DNA from: Phyllobacterium endophyticum
Lineage (GTDB): Bacteria; Pseudomonadota; Alphaproteobacteria; Rhizobiales; Rhizobiaceae
Assembly (NCBI RefSeq): GCF_003010935.1
Contig: NZ_PGGN01000002.1
Location: 992,001 to 1,056,000, forward strand
Direction of reading: 5' to 3'
Length of the DNA stretch: 64,000 bases
Notes under the pieces: generated by a model
What the model saw: the letters and a program-made list of their open reading frames with translations, nothing else
Database searches by the model: none
Told to the model about the DNA's origin: nothing
In this document: in pieces, positions 17,762 to 27,441 of the stretch
How the letters are laid out: each line of letters starts with the position of its first letter
Position numbering within the stretch: position 1 is the first letter of the stretch
Translations under genes and position numbers: made by a program

Positions 17762-19579
17762 ATGCACTATAGAAGCAACCTGCGGTCTGTTCTGGTGGTG
17801 GTGCTGATAGCGCTATGCGCACTTTATGTTTCGCTGCTCTGGAACACAGTGCCTTATTATCAAAGCAGCGGCGGAATAGCCTTGTGGCACAGCGGCTTCG
17901 CCGAATCACTCGCAAGGAGCGGGCCGTTTGCGTACCCTCCCCATCTTGCCTTCCCCCAGGGCGCTCCTATCGCTCTGGGCGCCAGTCTATCGTACCTGCA
18001 GTACATCCTGATGGCGCTGTTTGGAATGGGCGGCCTGGACAGTTACTCGGTTGCCGGCTTTCTCTTTGCAGTCGCAGCAGTAACTGGCTGCTATTTTTTT
18101 GCAAGAGGGCTTGGCGTCAGCAGGCCACTGTCGATCGCTTTGGCCGTGCTGTTTCTCTCGCAAGCGTTCTTTTCACTTCACGTAATCGGTTACGGGGCGG
18201 TCGGTTTCGGTTTCGGCTTTTTGCCGGCGTTTTGTGCGGTGTTCCGATACGTTTGCAACAATCATGAGGGCGCACGATCGACCATAATATTGAACGGTGT
18301 CCTGTTGACGTTCACGATGATTTTCTTCGCGTTCCTGGACGGCTATTCGTTTGTAATGGCAGTGGCGATCGGCGTCGCATTATTGGTCAGCCAGTCACTA
18401 TTTGAGAGAGGCACATGGAGGATCCACTTATGGAATCTCGCGCTTCTCACCTTCGCCAGCGGGATCGCCTTCCTGCTTTATAATGCCTATGTGCCTGCCG
18501 TTGGCTTGCCTGGCTACCCATTGAACATATTCGCATTTCTTTCCGTTCATATTCCAAGCCTGTTCCGACCAACAGCAGGATATAGCATCTTGTACGATTT
18601 CCTGGACCTCTCCAAGGTTCGTCTGGCCACAGAATATGTCGGCGCTGGCCTCGGAAATCACGAATCGGCATTTCTCTCGATTACAGCGCTGATAATCCTG
18701 GTTGCATCGTTCTTCATCAGAATCGCCAAAGTCTGGAGAATTGCCGCTCTACTCCTGATAGTTGGTGGGGGATTGATGGCGATTGGCCCGGTGCTTCCCG
18801 AAAGCAACGGTGAGTTCCAGGGTTCAAAACTGGTGTCTGCGGAGCGGGCGCCGCTGATAACGATGCCCACATATCCCCTCTACACTTCGGTGCCAGGTCT
18901 CGACCAAATGCGGGCGACGTACCGCTGGCTAGCCGTCGTAAAGCTGGGATTCTGGATTTTAGTCTGCCTGTTCTGTGGATACCTGGCTTCGAGGTTCCGA
19001 CATGGTCAGGCGATCGCGTTTGCGATGATTGTCCTGATGACCCTCGAGACCTCGCGTCCGCCACTGGGGCAATGGCTCGCCGGAAAAAAACAGTATGACA
19101 TGGCCAACAGCCTGCAACGCGACCTTACGGCGGATATCGAAACGTTCGTGCCGCCGGGGTCCAAATTGCTCGTATTGCCAATCACCAACGATTTCGTCGT
19201 CCACGCCGTCGCTGCGAAGGCCGGAGTCTACACTTATAACGTCGCCGGTGACAAAAACCTTTTGATCGCTGCATCCGAACGACCGGCGGAAATAACGGGA
19301 ATTTCCGAGGCAGGTGCCTGTCTCCTGAACCAATTATTCGTAGCAGCCGAGCGGGGCCAAATCGATTTTCTTGCATTCAGAATGTTCGATAGTCACCGCG
19401 GTCTTCGCGGCTGGATCTGGCCGCCGTCGAAGGCCGAGATCGAAGAGAACGCAAGTGTGGCATTACAACTCTCGAAGGATGTGCCGCCTGCTTTAGTGTC
19501 GAAGGGAAAATTTTTCTGGTTCGTCGATGCACATAAGGTCGATCGATCGATGACCAAGAGTGGATGTCCTCAAAGCTGA
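17762..19579 (+). CDS. Large multi-spanning membrane protein, GT-C-like
   Basis: This 605-residue protein has a first luminal loop after one membrane segment, then about ten further hydrophobic segments and a soluble C-terminal domain of roughly 150 residues. The layout resembles GT-C membrane glycosyltransferases that use polyprenyl-phosphate sugars, and the GT2 enzyme two genes upstream would make such a donor. No catalytic motif is certain. Base composition is visibly more AT-rich than in the neighbouring core genes. It could also be an uncharacterised O-antigen modification protein. Confidence 0.6.
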   Translation: MHYRSNLRSVLVVVLIALCALYVSLLWNTVPYYQSSGGIALWHSGFAESLARSGPFAYPPHLAFPQGAPIALGASLSYLQYILMALFGMGGLDSYSVAGFLFAVAAVTGCYFFARGLGVSRPLSIALAVLFLSQAFFSLHVIGYGAVGFGFGFLPAFCAVFRYVCNNHEGARSTIILNGVLLTFTMIFFAFLDGYSFVMAVAIGVALLVSQSLFERGTWRIHLWNLALLTFASGIAFLLYNAYVPAVGLPGYPLNIFAFLSVHIPSLFRPTAGYSILYDFLDLSKVRLATEYVGAGLGNHESAFLSITALIILVASFFIRIAKVWRIAALLLIVGGGLMAIGPVLPESNGEFQGSKLVSAERAPLITMPTYPLYTSVPGLDQMRATYRWLAVVKLGFWILVCLFCGYLASRFRHGQAIAFAMIVLMTLETSRPPLGQWLAGKKQYDMANSLQRDLTADIETFVPPGSKLLVLPITNDFVVHAVAAKAGVYTYNVAGDKNLLIAASERPAEITGISEAGACLLNQLFVAAERGQIDFLAFRMFDSHRGLRGWIWPPSKAEIEENASVALQLSKDVPPALVSKGKFFWFVDAHKVDRSMTKSGCPQS

Positions 19580-19587
19580 CCGCCGCT

Positions 19588-20478
19588 TTATCTCCGGGGA
19601 CCAGATCGCCATCTAACGACGGAGTCGATGACCGCAACGAGGGCGTCGCCCCCAATGGTGGAAAGCCTATGGCCGATAGCCACCGCGGCGGCGGTAGATA
19701 CGGGCAAGCCGATCGCGGTCATCCCGGCTATGAGGATTGCTTCTCGCGCTCCAAGTCCCCCGGGCGCGCCTGGGATAACAAATCCCAACAGCCATGCCGC
19801 AGAGGCTATTCCTATGATCGGCGCTATCGAACCCGAATAATCGTGACTGGTCGCCAGGAGAGCAACCACCATGACGCCGTTCAGCAGGAAGAAAAGCACG
19901 TAAAGAATGAACACATGAACTGCGGCCAGCACATTCGACTTCTTGTTCAATGCCGATCGAAACCTGGAAGAAGCCGCGACCGCAACTACCAGCGCGGTGA
20001 TTGTCGCGCATAGAAAGAAAATAATGCTTGTCTTGCCCAGATGAGCATGGAGGGTAGAAGTCGATAACAACGCAGCCACCAGAAGCGCTGCCACCGAAAT
20101 CACCGCGATTTCTCCAATCTGGGAGAATGCCAGAGCGCCATGAGTGACCCCGGCGGCTTTTGCAAGGGCGTATCGTCCGACCATGTGGAACACATTACCG
20201 GGGATGTATTTGTAAACCTGCGAACGGTTGAATATCGACAGTGCCGCCGGTTTCGAGATCGAGTCGGGTTCGACGGCGACAATCATCCGGTACCAAGCCA
20301 AACCGACCAATTGCAGCGCGGCGGCATACAAAAGTGTCAGCGCTCCTACTACGCATATGAAATTGAAGGAGAGAACATCATCGGTCACCTGCCCGAAGGA
20401 GGTGTAGATCGATGAGAATACGAAAATGAAGGATGCAATTGTGACAAGAATGCCTGTGAGGCGAAGTGCAAGCCTCAT
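19588..20478 (-). CDS. Lysylphosphatidylglycerol synthase transmembrane-region (UPF0104) protein
   Basis: The 296-residue protein has about seven to eight membrane segments and the family hallmarks YKYIPGNVFHMVGRYALAK and, near the end, GFVIPGAPGGLGAREA. These belong to the LPG_synthase_TM/UPF0104 superfamily, some of which move lipids or lipid-linked sugars across the membrane. In this glycan block a flippase-like role is an inference. It follows the methyltransferase gene at 20482 on the same strand with only three bases between them. Confidence 0.8.
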   Translation of the reverse strand: MRLALRLTGILVTIASFIFVFSSIYTSFGQVTDDVLSFNFICVVGALTLLYAAALQLVGLAWYRMIVAVEPDSISKPAALSIFNRSQVYKYIPGNVFHMVGRYALAKAAGVTHGALAFSQIGEIAVISVAALLVAALLSTSTLHAHLGKTSIIFFLCATITALVVAVAASSRFRSALNKKSNVLAAVHVFILYVLFFLLNGVMVVALLATSHDYSGSIAPIIGIASAAWLLGFVIPGAPGGLGAREAILIAGMTAIGLPVSTAAAVAIGHRLSTIGGDALVAVIDSVVRWRSGPRR

Positions 20479-20481
20479 GGG

Positions 20482-21039
20482 TCAGTGCCGGCTAGGCGCG
20501 TTCAACACCAGGAGTTGGTTAGCCCATGCGAGGAAACGCTCATAATGCACCACACTGAGACCAGATTGCTGTGCCAGCCTGTGAAGCCCGCGCCGATCGA
20601 ACATTTCCTCGTGTTCATCTGCTGCGCCACTACTGAACAATCCGATTTTTGCTCCCAGATCGTGGGCAATGCGGAACGCCTTATGCGGTGTCGTCAGAAC
20701 GATGTTTCCGCCTGGCGCCAGTTTTTCTGCCCATTTTTCCAATTCTTTTTGCGGATCCGACAAGTGCTCGAGCAATGCTAGCGCGACGACCGTATCATAT
20801 TGTGCGTTGTCCGGGAGCGAGGTGCAAAAACCATGCGCCGGGAAGTCCCGCCTCGCCACTTCGATTGATTGATGGTCCTGATCAAACCCGGTGTACTTGT
20901 CCTTGTCGACAAAGGCGGCTAGGGCTCCGCTACCGCATCCAACGTCGAGGACTGTTCCCTTGAGCCATGGACGGGCTGCATTCAGTCGCGCCGAACGCAG
21001 GACCGGGGAAAAAAATCCTTGGGATGCTTGATCTGCCAC
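20482..21039 (-). CDS. Class I SAM-dependent methyltransferase
   Basis: The 185-residue protein carries motif I as VLDVGCGSGALAAF, the strand-2 acidic residue in GFDQDH, and ALALLEHLSDPQKEL with APGGNIVLTTPH. This is a standard Methyltransf_11 layout. It is followed by the UPF0104 gene three bases downstream, forming a two-gene unit convergent with the GT2 run. The likely target is a sugar or a lipid-linked intermediate. Confidence 0.82.
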   Translation of the reverse strand: MADQASQGFFSPVLRSARLNAARPWLKGTVLDVGCGSGALAAFVDKDKYTGFDQDHQSIEVARRDFPAHGFCTSLPDNAQYDTVVALALLEHLSDPQKELEKWAEKLAPGGNIVLTTPHKAFRIAHDLGAKIGLFSSGAADEHEEMFDRRGLHRLAQQSGLSVVHYERFLAWANQLLVLNAPSRH

Positions 21040-21225
21040 TTCTCTGTCTCCACTAGAATTCGATGACCCTTATACAGAGGCAGGGATGCAATCAAGCCTA
21101 GTGAACGGCAGCCGAGTAACAGCGAATCCAAGCCATTGATCAACGATTGCTTACCTGGTTTGTCACCCTGAACAGCCTGGGGGACCGAAAGGGAAGGACG
21201 CAAATCGCCTGAGTCTTCGAATTCC

Positions 21226-21302
<77 letters not shown>

Positions 21303-21400
21303 AACCGCTGGAAGCCCTAGATTACCGGGCCTTTTAACGCAAGGGGTGAAAATAATAAAAAGAACAAACTGCACATAAATGCCTGTCGCGGGACACGTGG

Positions 21401-21910
21401 CTATTCAACAATCCGCTCATACAATTCCACGGCGTCGCCCTTATAGGTCGCGGTGCGCAAAATCTTGTAACCGAGCCGCGCTGCAACATGTTTCGATGGA
21501 TCGTTCCACGTGTTGATCATACAGACTGTGCGCGATGAGATTCGCCTTGAATCGAACCAGTCCAGCGTCGCCAGCATCGATTCTGTGGCCACGCCTTGCC
21601 TGTGCCACCCATGCTCGACACGCCACATCGCTTCCGGCACACCGTCGTAAAAGGCGCCATGACCTCGGCGAAAGTGAGCAAGCCCAACCTCCCCTATTAT
21701 GGTGCCCGATGCGCGATCAACAACTGTGAATGGACCGAAATCGTATATTGCCCAATGCCCGATCCACCGCAACAGGCGGTTCCAGATGTCTTCCTCGCTT
21801 AATTGCGGCTGGCCGACAGGCTGATCCGGATCGTTCACCCAAACAGACCTGTAGGCATCAAAGTCACTGACGCGCAGCGGGCGGAGAAGCAGTCTGTCTG
21901 TTTCGATCAT
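21401..21910 (-). CDS. GNAT family N-acetyltransferase (RimJ/RimL-like)
   Basis: The 169-residue protein starts with the typical ETDRLLLRPLRVSDFDAY and has the acetyl-CoA-binding region WHRQGVATESMLATLDWF followed by NDPSKHVAARLGYKIL. This is the Acetyltransf_3 pattern of enzymes that acetylate protein N-termini, drugs or small amines. It lies alone next to the tRNA-Pro gene. The substrate is not predictable. Confidence 0.87.
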   Translation of the reverse strand: MIETDRLLLRPLRVSDFDAYRSVWVNDPDQPVGQPQLSEEDIWNRLLRWIGHWAIYDFGPFTVVDRASGTIIGEVGLAHFRRGHGAFYDGVPEAMWRVEHGWHRQGVATESMLATLDWFDSRRISSRTVCMINTWNDPSKHVAARLGYKILRTATYKGDAVELYERIVE

Positions 21911-22085
21911 GAATTACATCATTCGACGTGCGGCACTCCGGACTTGATACAAGTTTTCCGTAGCAAGTCCAACATCAATGCTTCTCTTGAAAACACCGAG
22001 ACATGGGTATCCTGCCGATCTGAGTACGCGTATGTTGCTGCCCAACCGGTTCAAGATTTGACGTGCCTGACGAGAGAGATGTGCA

Positions 22086-22439
22086 ATGGAACGACCCGAA
22101 CCCAACAGTGTGGATGAGGATGCAAACTGGGAGGCGCTGGCCAATTTCGTGGAATATTCGGGCATCAACAAGGACCGCGGCGAACGATGCCGGTTAGAGG
22201 CCGACGTCTCATTTCGAAGCGATCGCAACGCCGATGAACGTACGCGGGTTCACATCAGTTTTCGCGACGATGAAGTTTCCCCTGTTCGATTTACCGAGAA
22301 AGGGGATCTTAATCCCGTCAATGTCCATACGGAATTCAGGCTGACATCGTCCATTTTCACGTACGAGGACGGAGAACTGCATATTGCCGGGTCTTCGCCG
22401 AAGCTGGGCGATTATAGAGTCCGCATCACGCCAGTCTAA
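22086..22439 (+). CDS. Small acidic hypothetical protein
   Basis: I do not recognise this 117-residue protein. It is highly charged, has no membrane segment, and alternates acidic and basic residues in a beta-rich second half (VHISFRDDEVSPVRFTEKG, ending YRVRITPV). A GAGAG stretch precedes the ATG. The next gene begins 30 bases later with its own strong ribosome binding site, so the two may be co-transcribed. Confidence 0.55.
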   Translation: MERPEPNSVDEDANWEALANFVEYSGINKDRGERCRLEADVSFRSDRNADERTRVHISFRDDEVSPVRFTEKGDLNPVNVHTEFRLTSSIFTYEDGELHIAGSSPKLGDYRVRITPV

Positions 22440-22469
22440 GACAGATCTACCAAAGCTGGAGGATTGGCG

Positions 22470-23243
22470 ATGGCCTCATCATTTGCCGAGAAAAAGACGC
22501 TCCTGTTCCGCCGGCTGAAATATATGCTTCGCCGGCCCAAGCCGCCGATGCTGGCGGCACCATTCAATGGGCCTGTTGTCGTCGTCGGCTCGGCGCCTGT
22601 CTCGCACATTCCAGTGGATTTCGACCGGACTTTCCGGGTCATCACGATCAATGGCTCGCAGGCGGTGACCAGAAAGTGGGGCATCGCGGTGCCCGACATC
22701 ACATTCATGCAATATAGGCAACTCGACGGCCTGAATACGAATGCGCTCGAAGTTCGGCGCGTGCTGAGGGGCGAGCGCACCGGGATGCTGTATGTCCTCC
22801 TGTGGCGCAAGGGGATGAAAAGCCTCAACGAGCATCTGAAAGCATTCGACTTCAGCTATGACCGCGTTCAGATCGTCAATCGCTACGAGCGCATTGCACT
22901 GGTCGAAAAAGTTTGCGGGCTGCAAGTGTTCGAACTGGATGCCATGTCCAAATGTTCGAACGGTGTGATTGCAGTACTCTTCGCGCTGCTGAATGGCGCA
23001 ACCGACGTTATCATCAGCGGCATAAATCCGAATTCGACGGGCCATGTCTACAACCAGGAGAACCTGTCGCGGCTGCACGTGCAGATGGACAGCGAGATGT
23101 TGCTGGCGCTGGTGCGTCAAGGATATCCCGTATACACGGCCGATCCGGAAGTTGCGCAATCGGTCGGACTGCCTCTCTGGAAAGGCAAGGCCACCGCCAC
23201 AAACCTCACCGCGTCGACCGGAGCCGCGGAACATATGCGGTGA
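22470..23243 (+). CDS. Sialyltransferase-like (GT42/GT29-like) protein of unknown function
   Basis: This 257-residue protein resembles small sialyltransferase-fold enzymes. It has an early VVVVGSAPVSHIP nucleotide-binding loop, a short beta strand ITINGSQAV, a mid-protein FMQYRQL, and a late SNGVIAVLFALLNGATDVIISGINP that parallels the conserved SG...A...G...I.LSGID region of GT42 enzymes. A terminal YPVYTADPEV strand fits too. The N-terminus is basic but has no clear membrane segment. ATG 22470 has GGAGG seven bases upstream. Function as a glycosyltransferase is an inference; a general conserved hypothetical is the safer name. Confidence 0.55.
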   Translation: MASSFAEKKTLLFRRLKYMLRRPKPPMLAAPFNGPVVVVGSAPVSHIPVDFDRTFRVITINGSQAVTRKWGIAVPDITFMQYRQLDGLNTNALEVRRVLRGERTGMLYVLLWRKGMKSLNEHLKAFDFSYDRVQIVNRYERIALVEKVCGLQVFELDAMSKCSNGVIAVLFALLNGATDVIISGINPNSTGHVYNQENLSRLHVQMDSEMLLALVRQGYPVYTADPEVAQSVGLPLWKGKATATNLTASTGAAEHMR

Positions 23244-23281
23244 AGGCCCGTTATAGCTCCCAGCAAGAACAGGAGCTTGAG

Positions 23282-23533
23282 ATGGCAATCTTTTCCAGGA
23301 ATACCGACGATATCCAGGACGACGTAGAGGCGCAGATTGCCGCCTTGCGCAGAGAAATCTCCAAGTTATCGGCCAGCCTCTCGGACCTGAGCTCGGAACG
23401 ATTTGACGATATCAAGCGGACTGCCTCAAGACAGGCTCGCTACGCCGCCGACACAGCAAAAGAAAATCCCGTTGCGACGGTAGCGCTCGTTGCCGCCGCC
23501 GCCCTGCTGATAGGGCTCTTTTCACGCCGTTAA
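23282..23533 (+). CDS. DUF883/ElaB-like membrane-anchored protein
   Basis: The 83-residue protein has a helical, charged N-terminal two-thirds (IQDDVEAQIAALRREISKL) and a single C-terminal membrane helix, VATVALVAAAALLIGLF, ending in basic residues. It matches the DUF883/YqjD-ElaB type of inner-membrane proteins, some of which bind ribosomes in stationary phase. AGGAG precedes the ATG. A second protein of similar plan follows 14 bases later. Confidence 0.72.
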   Translation: MAIFSRNTDDIQDDVEAQIAALRREISKLSASLSDLSSERFDDIKRTASRQARYAADTAKENPVATVALVAAAALLIGLFSRR

Positions 23534-23547
23534 CAAGGACGCTCCCG

Positions 23548-23886
23548 ATGGATGAAATCACCGAAGGAATGCAAGGCGACACGGACAAGTCAGCCGCAAG
23601 TGACGCGGACAGGGAGGCGCTGAAGCGCCAGATCGCCGACCTGAAGCGCGATCTGGCGGCAGTAGCCAGGACCCTGTCGGATCGTGGGATCGATTTTATC
23701 GACAATCTTTCAGATGACGATCGTGAAAGTTCGCGTTTCAGCGAGTTCAGGCATCGAGGCGCCCGTGCAGCCAGCGCCTTTGGGCATGGCGCTAGGAAAA
23801 TCGCCGACACGCCAACCCAGAACTCGATTTCAACCCTGATGATCATCGCCGGTCTGGGCGTGGTGATCGGCATGCTGGCACGCTAA
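23548..23886 (+). CDS. DUF883-like coiled membrane-anchored protein
   Basis: The 112-residue protein repeats the plan of its upstream neighbour: a predicted coiled segment (ALKRQIADLKRDLAAVARTL), a charged linker, and one C-terminal membrane helix (STLMIIAGLGVVIGML). Function is unknown; the pair is probably an operon acting at the inner membrane. The stop is followed by an A/T-rich stretch and the candidate small RNA at 23939. Confidence 0.65.
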   Translation: MDEITEGMQGDTDKSAASDADREALKRQIADLKRDLAAVARTLSDRGIDFIDNLSDDDRESSRFSEFRHRGARAASAFGHGARKIADTPTQNSISTLMIIAGLGVVIGMLAR

Positions 23887-23938
23887 AAAAATTTTGGTTC
23901 GGACGGAACTCACGCAACGTTTCCGCGTTTGAGGTGAA

Positions 23939-24020
23939 CTGGTCCCCCAACCAGCTAGGCTGCAACCCCACAGCCAACCCCGAGTCCCAGCTCTCACTCA
24001 GTGGGAGCTGGGCTTTTTTT
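23939..24020 (+). ncRNA. Candidate small RNA: three hairpins with C-rich loops and terminator
   Basis: Three consecutive perfect hairpins are visible between 23886 and 24026. Hairpin 1 is CTGGT-CCCCCA-ACCAG at 23939-23954. Hairpin 2 is GGCTG-CAACCCCA-CAGCC at 23958-23975. Hairpin 3 is an 11-bp stem at 23986-24012 followed by seven T. C-rich loops of this kind are typical of alphaproteobacterial regulatory RNAs that pair with G-rich ribosome binding sites. The 5' end and promoter are not clear, so it may instead be a long 3' UTR of the DUF883-like operon. I cannot name a known RNA family. Confidence 0.5.
23986..24020 (+). terminator. Intrinsic terminator
   Basis: CCCAGCTC (23986-23993) pairs with GAGCTGGG (24005-24012), extended inward to an 11-bp stem with one G-U pair, and seven T residues follow at 24014-24020. 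It ends the DUF883-like operon or the candidate small RNA and lies just past the stop of the convergent merR-type gene. Confidence 0.85.
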
Positions 24021-24025
24021 GTGGT

Positions 24026-24583
24026 TCAACGAACCTGGTCGAGCAGGCGCTTGCATTCGAGCAGGTCAAACAGAGTTTCCTGAAGAAGCGTACGATTGTC
24101 CTTGGAAAGCCGCTTTCCATCGGCGGCAACCGGACCTTCGTCATCGCTCCTGATCAGACCGAACAAGCGCCTGCCCTGTGGCGCGGACTTGGAGGTGCCC
24201 ATTACGGCGGCCTCTTCATCCGCGTCGACGCGATCCTGCTCGGCTGCAAGGGCTTCCTCCTGCCGGGCTGATGCCTGCTTCTGCTGGCTGATCGCCTCGG
24301 CCGCCGCGGTATCGCCGCTGCCAAGCGCAATGATGAACTGCGTGCCATTTTCGCGCAGGAGTCGCTGGACACCCTTGATCGTATAGCCCTGATCATAGAG
24401 GAGGTGACGGATGCCTTTCAGCAGATCAACGTCCAGGGGCCGGTAGTACCGCCGTCCGCCGCCACGTTTCATTGGTTTTATATGCGTGAAACGCGTTTCC
24501 CAGAACCGCAGCACATGCTGGGGCAGATCGAGATCTTCGGCTACTTCGCTGATGGTTCTAAATGCGTCGGGACTCTTGTCCAT
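24026..24583 (-). CDS. MerR family transcriptional regulator
   Basis: The 185-residue protein begins with a MerR-type winged helix: [23 protein letters not shown], then [20 protein letters not shown], then [11 protein letters not shown]. The rest is Ala/Glu rich without a cysteine-based metal site. In Rhizobiales this regulator commonly follows ihfA and fabH. The target genes are unknown; the 285-base region upstream holds only an inverted repeat CCAGTGG/CCACTGG (24790-24796 and 24819-24825). Confidence 0.85.
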   Translation of the reverse strand: MDKSPDAFRTISEVAEDLDLPQHVLRFWETRFTHIKPMKRGGGRRYYRPLDVDLLKGIRHLLYDQGYTIKGVQRLLRENGTQFIIALGSGDTAAAEAISQQKQASARQEEALAAEQDRVDADEEAAVMGTSKSAPQGRRLFGLIRSDDEGPVAADGKRLSKDNRTLLQETLFDLLECKRLLDQVR

Positions 24584-24789
24584 GATTTCACCCTCTCAGG
24601 AGAAATTCTGATTCGACCTCTATATCAGCGATTTACTGACCATTTTTCAAGCGCCACGCCAGATTATACCACGTTAATGTGGGATAAGGAGCGGAAAACG
24701 TCCAAATGGAATGCTCTGCCGGCGGTAATTCGCGCGCAAGGAAGATTGGCTCTCGCAGGGTCCATGCTTCCGGCCGATAGATGGCGAAA

Positions 24790-24825
24790 CCAGTGGAACC
24801 GGCACGAAATTACCCGGCCCACTGG
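24790..24825. terminator. Hairpin downstream of ihfA
   Basis: CCAGTGG (24790-24796) and CCACTGG (24819-24825) form an inverted repeat with inner CCGG/CCGG pairing. It sits about 45 bases past the ihfA stop, on the minus-strand side leading to the merR gene. No T run follows, so terminator function is tentative. Confidence 0.3.
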
Positions 24826-24868
24826 TCGAAATGCGAAAAGTCCGACCAGCGGGTGCGGGCTTGTTGGA

Positions 24869-25189
24869 TCAGGCTGTCTTTTTCTTGCGCGTCTGGTGCG
24901 AGCGCAGGATTCGCTGCTTCAGCACGTTCGACGCTTTGAAAGTCATGACCCGCCGCGGCAGGATCGGAACCTCTTCCCCCGTCTTGGGATTGCGCCCAAT
25001 CCGCTCATTCTTGTCTCTTACCTGGAACGTGGCGAAAGAAGACAGTTTCACTGTCTCGCCACGCACGATTGCGTCACATACTTCGTCGAGAATTGTCTCG
25101 ACGAGCGAAGCTGATTCAGTCCGCGAAAGCCCTACCTTGCGATAGACTGCTTCAGCCAGATCAGCGCGCGTAATGGTCTTACCCCCCAT
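24869..25189 (-). CDS. ihfA: Integration host factor alpha subunit
   Basis: The 106-residue protein is the alpha chain of the IHF heterodimer, which bends DNA at specific sites. It shows the HU/IHF fold: [30 protein letters not shown], and the DNA-inserting arm [14 protein letters not shown] with the intercalating proline. The C-terminus [16 protein letters not shown] is standard. The gene lies downstream of fabH on the same strand, with a 123-base gap. Confidence 0.95.
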   Translation of the reverse strand: MGGKTITRADLAEAVYRKVGLSRTESASLVETILDEVCDAIVRGETVKLSSFATFQVRDKNERIGRNPKTGEEVPILPRRVMTFKASNVLKQRILRSHQTRKKKTA

Positions 25190-25312
25190 ACGATCTCAAA
25201 GCTCTCGTTTGTTGCAAAACTAGCTGGTGACAGCGGAAGTTACAGAATGAAAACCGATCGGGCAAGCAGCTTGGAGAAGTTCCTGAACGAATTCAATGCC
25301 CAACCCCGATTA

Positions 25313-26284
25313 CTACCACCGTAGCAGAACTGCACCCCACGTAAACCCCCCACCCATGGCTTCGAGGAGGACCAGATCGCCTTGCTTGATGCGGCCGTCG
25401 CCGACGGCGGTTGCGAGAGCTAAGGGTACTGAAGCGGCTGAAGTATTTCCATGTTGGTCGACAGTGATGACGACCTTCTCCGAAGGGAGTTCAAGCTTCT
25501 TCGCAGTAGCATCGATAATGCGCTTGTTGGCCTGATGCGGCACGAACCAATCGATGTCGGCGGCGGTAATTCCGGCCTCGGAAAATGCCGCTTCGATGAC
25601 GTCCGTCACCATGCCTACTGCATGTTTGAAAACTTCCCTTCCTTCCATACGAAGGTACCCGACCGTTTGGGTCGAGGAGGGTCCGCCGTCTACATATAGT
25701 TTCTGCTTGTGCGATCCATCCGAGCGCAGATTGGCGGTGAGAACGCCGCGATCCGAGGTCAGCCCCCGGCCCTCGCCTGCCTCGAGCACGACGGCGCCGG
25801 CACCATCACCAAAGAGGACGCATGTCGTGCGATCTTTCCAGTCGAGGATTCGCGAAAAAGTCTCCGAACCTATGACGAGAACGCGCTTGGCCATGCCGCC
25901 GCGGATATAAAGATCGGCGGTCGTGATCGCATAGACAAAGCCGGAGCACACGGCCTGCATGTCGAAGGCAAAGCCATGCGTCATGCCAAGGCGGGCCTGG
26001 ATATCGACCGCCGATGCCGGAAACGTATTGTCCGGCGTCGATGTCGCGACGATGATCAAATCGATATCGTCCGGCGTCAGACCGGCATTGTCCAGAGCCG
26101 CACGCGCTGCGGCCTCGCCGAGGGAGGCTGTCGTCTCGCCCTCGCCGGCAATGTAACGCTGGCGGATGCCAGTGCGCTGGACAATCCATTCATCGCTCGT
26201 TTCAACGATGCCTTCCAGATCAGCGTTCTTGACCAGGCGCTCCGGTTTGGCCGCCCCTATACCTTTGATTACCGATCTGATCAT
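25313..26284 (-). CDS. fabH: Beta-ketoacyl-ACP synthase III
   Basis: The 323-residue enzyme starts fatty acid synthesis by condensing acetyl-CoA with malonyl-ACP. The catalytic triad is visible: Cys113 in AVCSGF, His250 in VPHQANKRI and Asn280 in HGNTSAAS. The C-terminal [13 protein letters not shown] is typical of FabH. The start overlaps the plsX stop by four bases (ATGA), indicating translational coupling. Confidence 0.97.
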   Translation of the reverse strand: MIRSVIKGIGAAKPERLVKNADLEGIVETSDEWIVQRTGIRQRYIAGEGETTASLGEAAARAALDNAGLTPDDIDLIIVATSTPDNTFPASAVDIQARLGMTHGFAFDMQAVCSGFVYAITTADLYIRGGMAKRVLVIGSETFSRILDWKDRTTCVLFGDGAGAVVLEAGEGRGLTSDRGVLTANLRSDGSHKQKLYVDGGPSSTQTVGYLRMEGREVFKHAVGMVTDVIEAAFSEAGITAADIDWFVPHQANKRIIDATAKKLELPSEKVVITVDQHGNTSAASVPLALATAVGDGRIKQGDLVLLEAMGGGFTWGAVLLRW

Positions 26285-27366
26285 TTAGTTTCCTGCTCTG
26301 TCTCGGCCTCTGCGTCGGCTTCTGGCTCGCCCTTGAAGGCGACACCGACCGGGCTTTTATGGAAATGGCTAAGGTCTGCAGCGATCTTGTCCAAAAGTTT
26401 GTTGTGGGCCATGTCGTATCCCACATCGATGGCCGAGGCAAAGCCGAGCGCATCGGTTCCTCCATGACTCTTGATAACGACACCATTGAGGCCAAGAAAC
26501 ACGCCGCCGTTGGTTTTGCGCGGATCCATCTTCTCGCGCAGGCGGTCGAACGCCCCCTTGGCGAATATATATCCGATCCTCGCCATCAACGTACGGCTCA
26601 TGGCCTCGCGCAGATATTGAGCGAACTGCTTGGCAGTGCCTTCGGCGGCCTTGAGCGCAATATTCCCGGCAAAACCTTCGGTCACGACGACATCGACCGT
26701 ACCTTTGCCGATGTCGTTGCCTTCGACGAAGCCATAATATTCCAGGCTGGGCAGCGGGATTTCTCGCAGGATTCTCGCCGCATCCTTGACGTCGTCCTGT
26801 CCCTTGATCTCCTCGACGCCCACATTGAGCAATCCGATCGTCGGCCGCTCGATATCGAAGAGCGAACGCGCCATTGCTGCACCCATGACCGCGTAGTCGA
26901 CGAGCTGCTGGGCGTCGGCCCCGATCGTGGCGCCGATGTCGAGAACAATGCTTTCGCCGCGTGATGTCGGCCAGATGCCGGCTATTGCGGGACGCTCGAC
27001 ATTTGCCATGGTGCGCAGGCAGAACTTCGACATCGCCATCAGGGCGCCGGTGTTGCCTGCAGAAACGCAAACGTCAGCCTCGCCCGTCTTGACCGCCTCG
27101 ATGGCGCGCCACATGGATGATTTCCAGCGACCGTTGCGCAGGGCCTGGCTCGGCTTTTCGTCCATTCGAACGGCAACGTCACAATGGTGGAACGTCGACG
27201 CATTGGATAGTGCCTGATGCCGGTCGAGAACCGGTCTAACCTCGTCTTCACGCCCAAATACCACGAACCTGATATCAGGATGACGCTCCAGCGCCGTTGC
27301 CATGCCGGGGATGACGATCTCGGGACCGAAATCACCGCCCATGGCGTCGATAGAAATTCTGATCAC
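26281..27366 (-). CDS. plsX: Phosphate acyltransferase PlsX
   Basis: The 361-residue enzyme makes acyl-phosphate from acyl-ACP for glycerolipid synthesis. The N-terminal [13 protein letters not shown] and the internal [10 protein letters not shown] and [11 protein letters not shown] stretches are family signatures. The Asp/Glu-rich C-terminal tail ([15 protein letters not shown]) is a low-complexity extension. It forms an operon with fabH downstream; the YceD and chaperone genes lie upstream on the same strand. Confidence 0.97.
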   Translation of the reverse strand: MIRISIDAMGGDFGPEIVIPGMATALERHPDIRFVVFGREDEVRPVLDRHQALSNASTFHHCDVAVRMDEKPSQALRNGRWKSSMWRAIEAVKTGEADVCVSAGNTGALMAMSKFCLRTMANVERPAIAGIWPTSRGESIVLDIGATIGADAQQLVDYAVMGAAMARSLFDIERPTIGLLNVGVEEIKGQDDVKDAARILREIPLPSLEYYGFVEGNDIGKGTVDVVVTEGFAGNIALKAAEGTAKQFAQYLREAMSRTLMARIGYIFAKGAFDRLREKMDPRKTNGGVFLGLNGVVIKSHGGTDALGFASAIDVGYDMAHNKLLDKIAADLSHFHKSPVGVAFKGEPEADAEAETEQETK

Positions 27367-27441
27367 TCTGGATTGTCCCTGTCCTGTTCAGTGCATATGC
27401 TTATCCGGGCGGCATTACTTATGCCGAGGACATGGCTCCAA

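Noticed and set aside
24404-25114. A 236-codon plus-strand frame across the merR-ihfA gap
   Set aside because: It overlaps both clear minus-strand genes and shows no domain; the gap itself holds only a hairpin.
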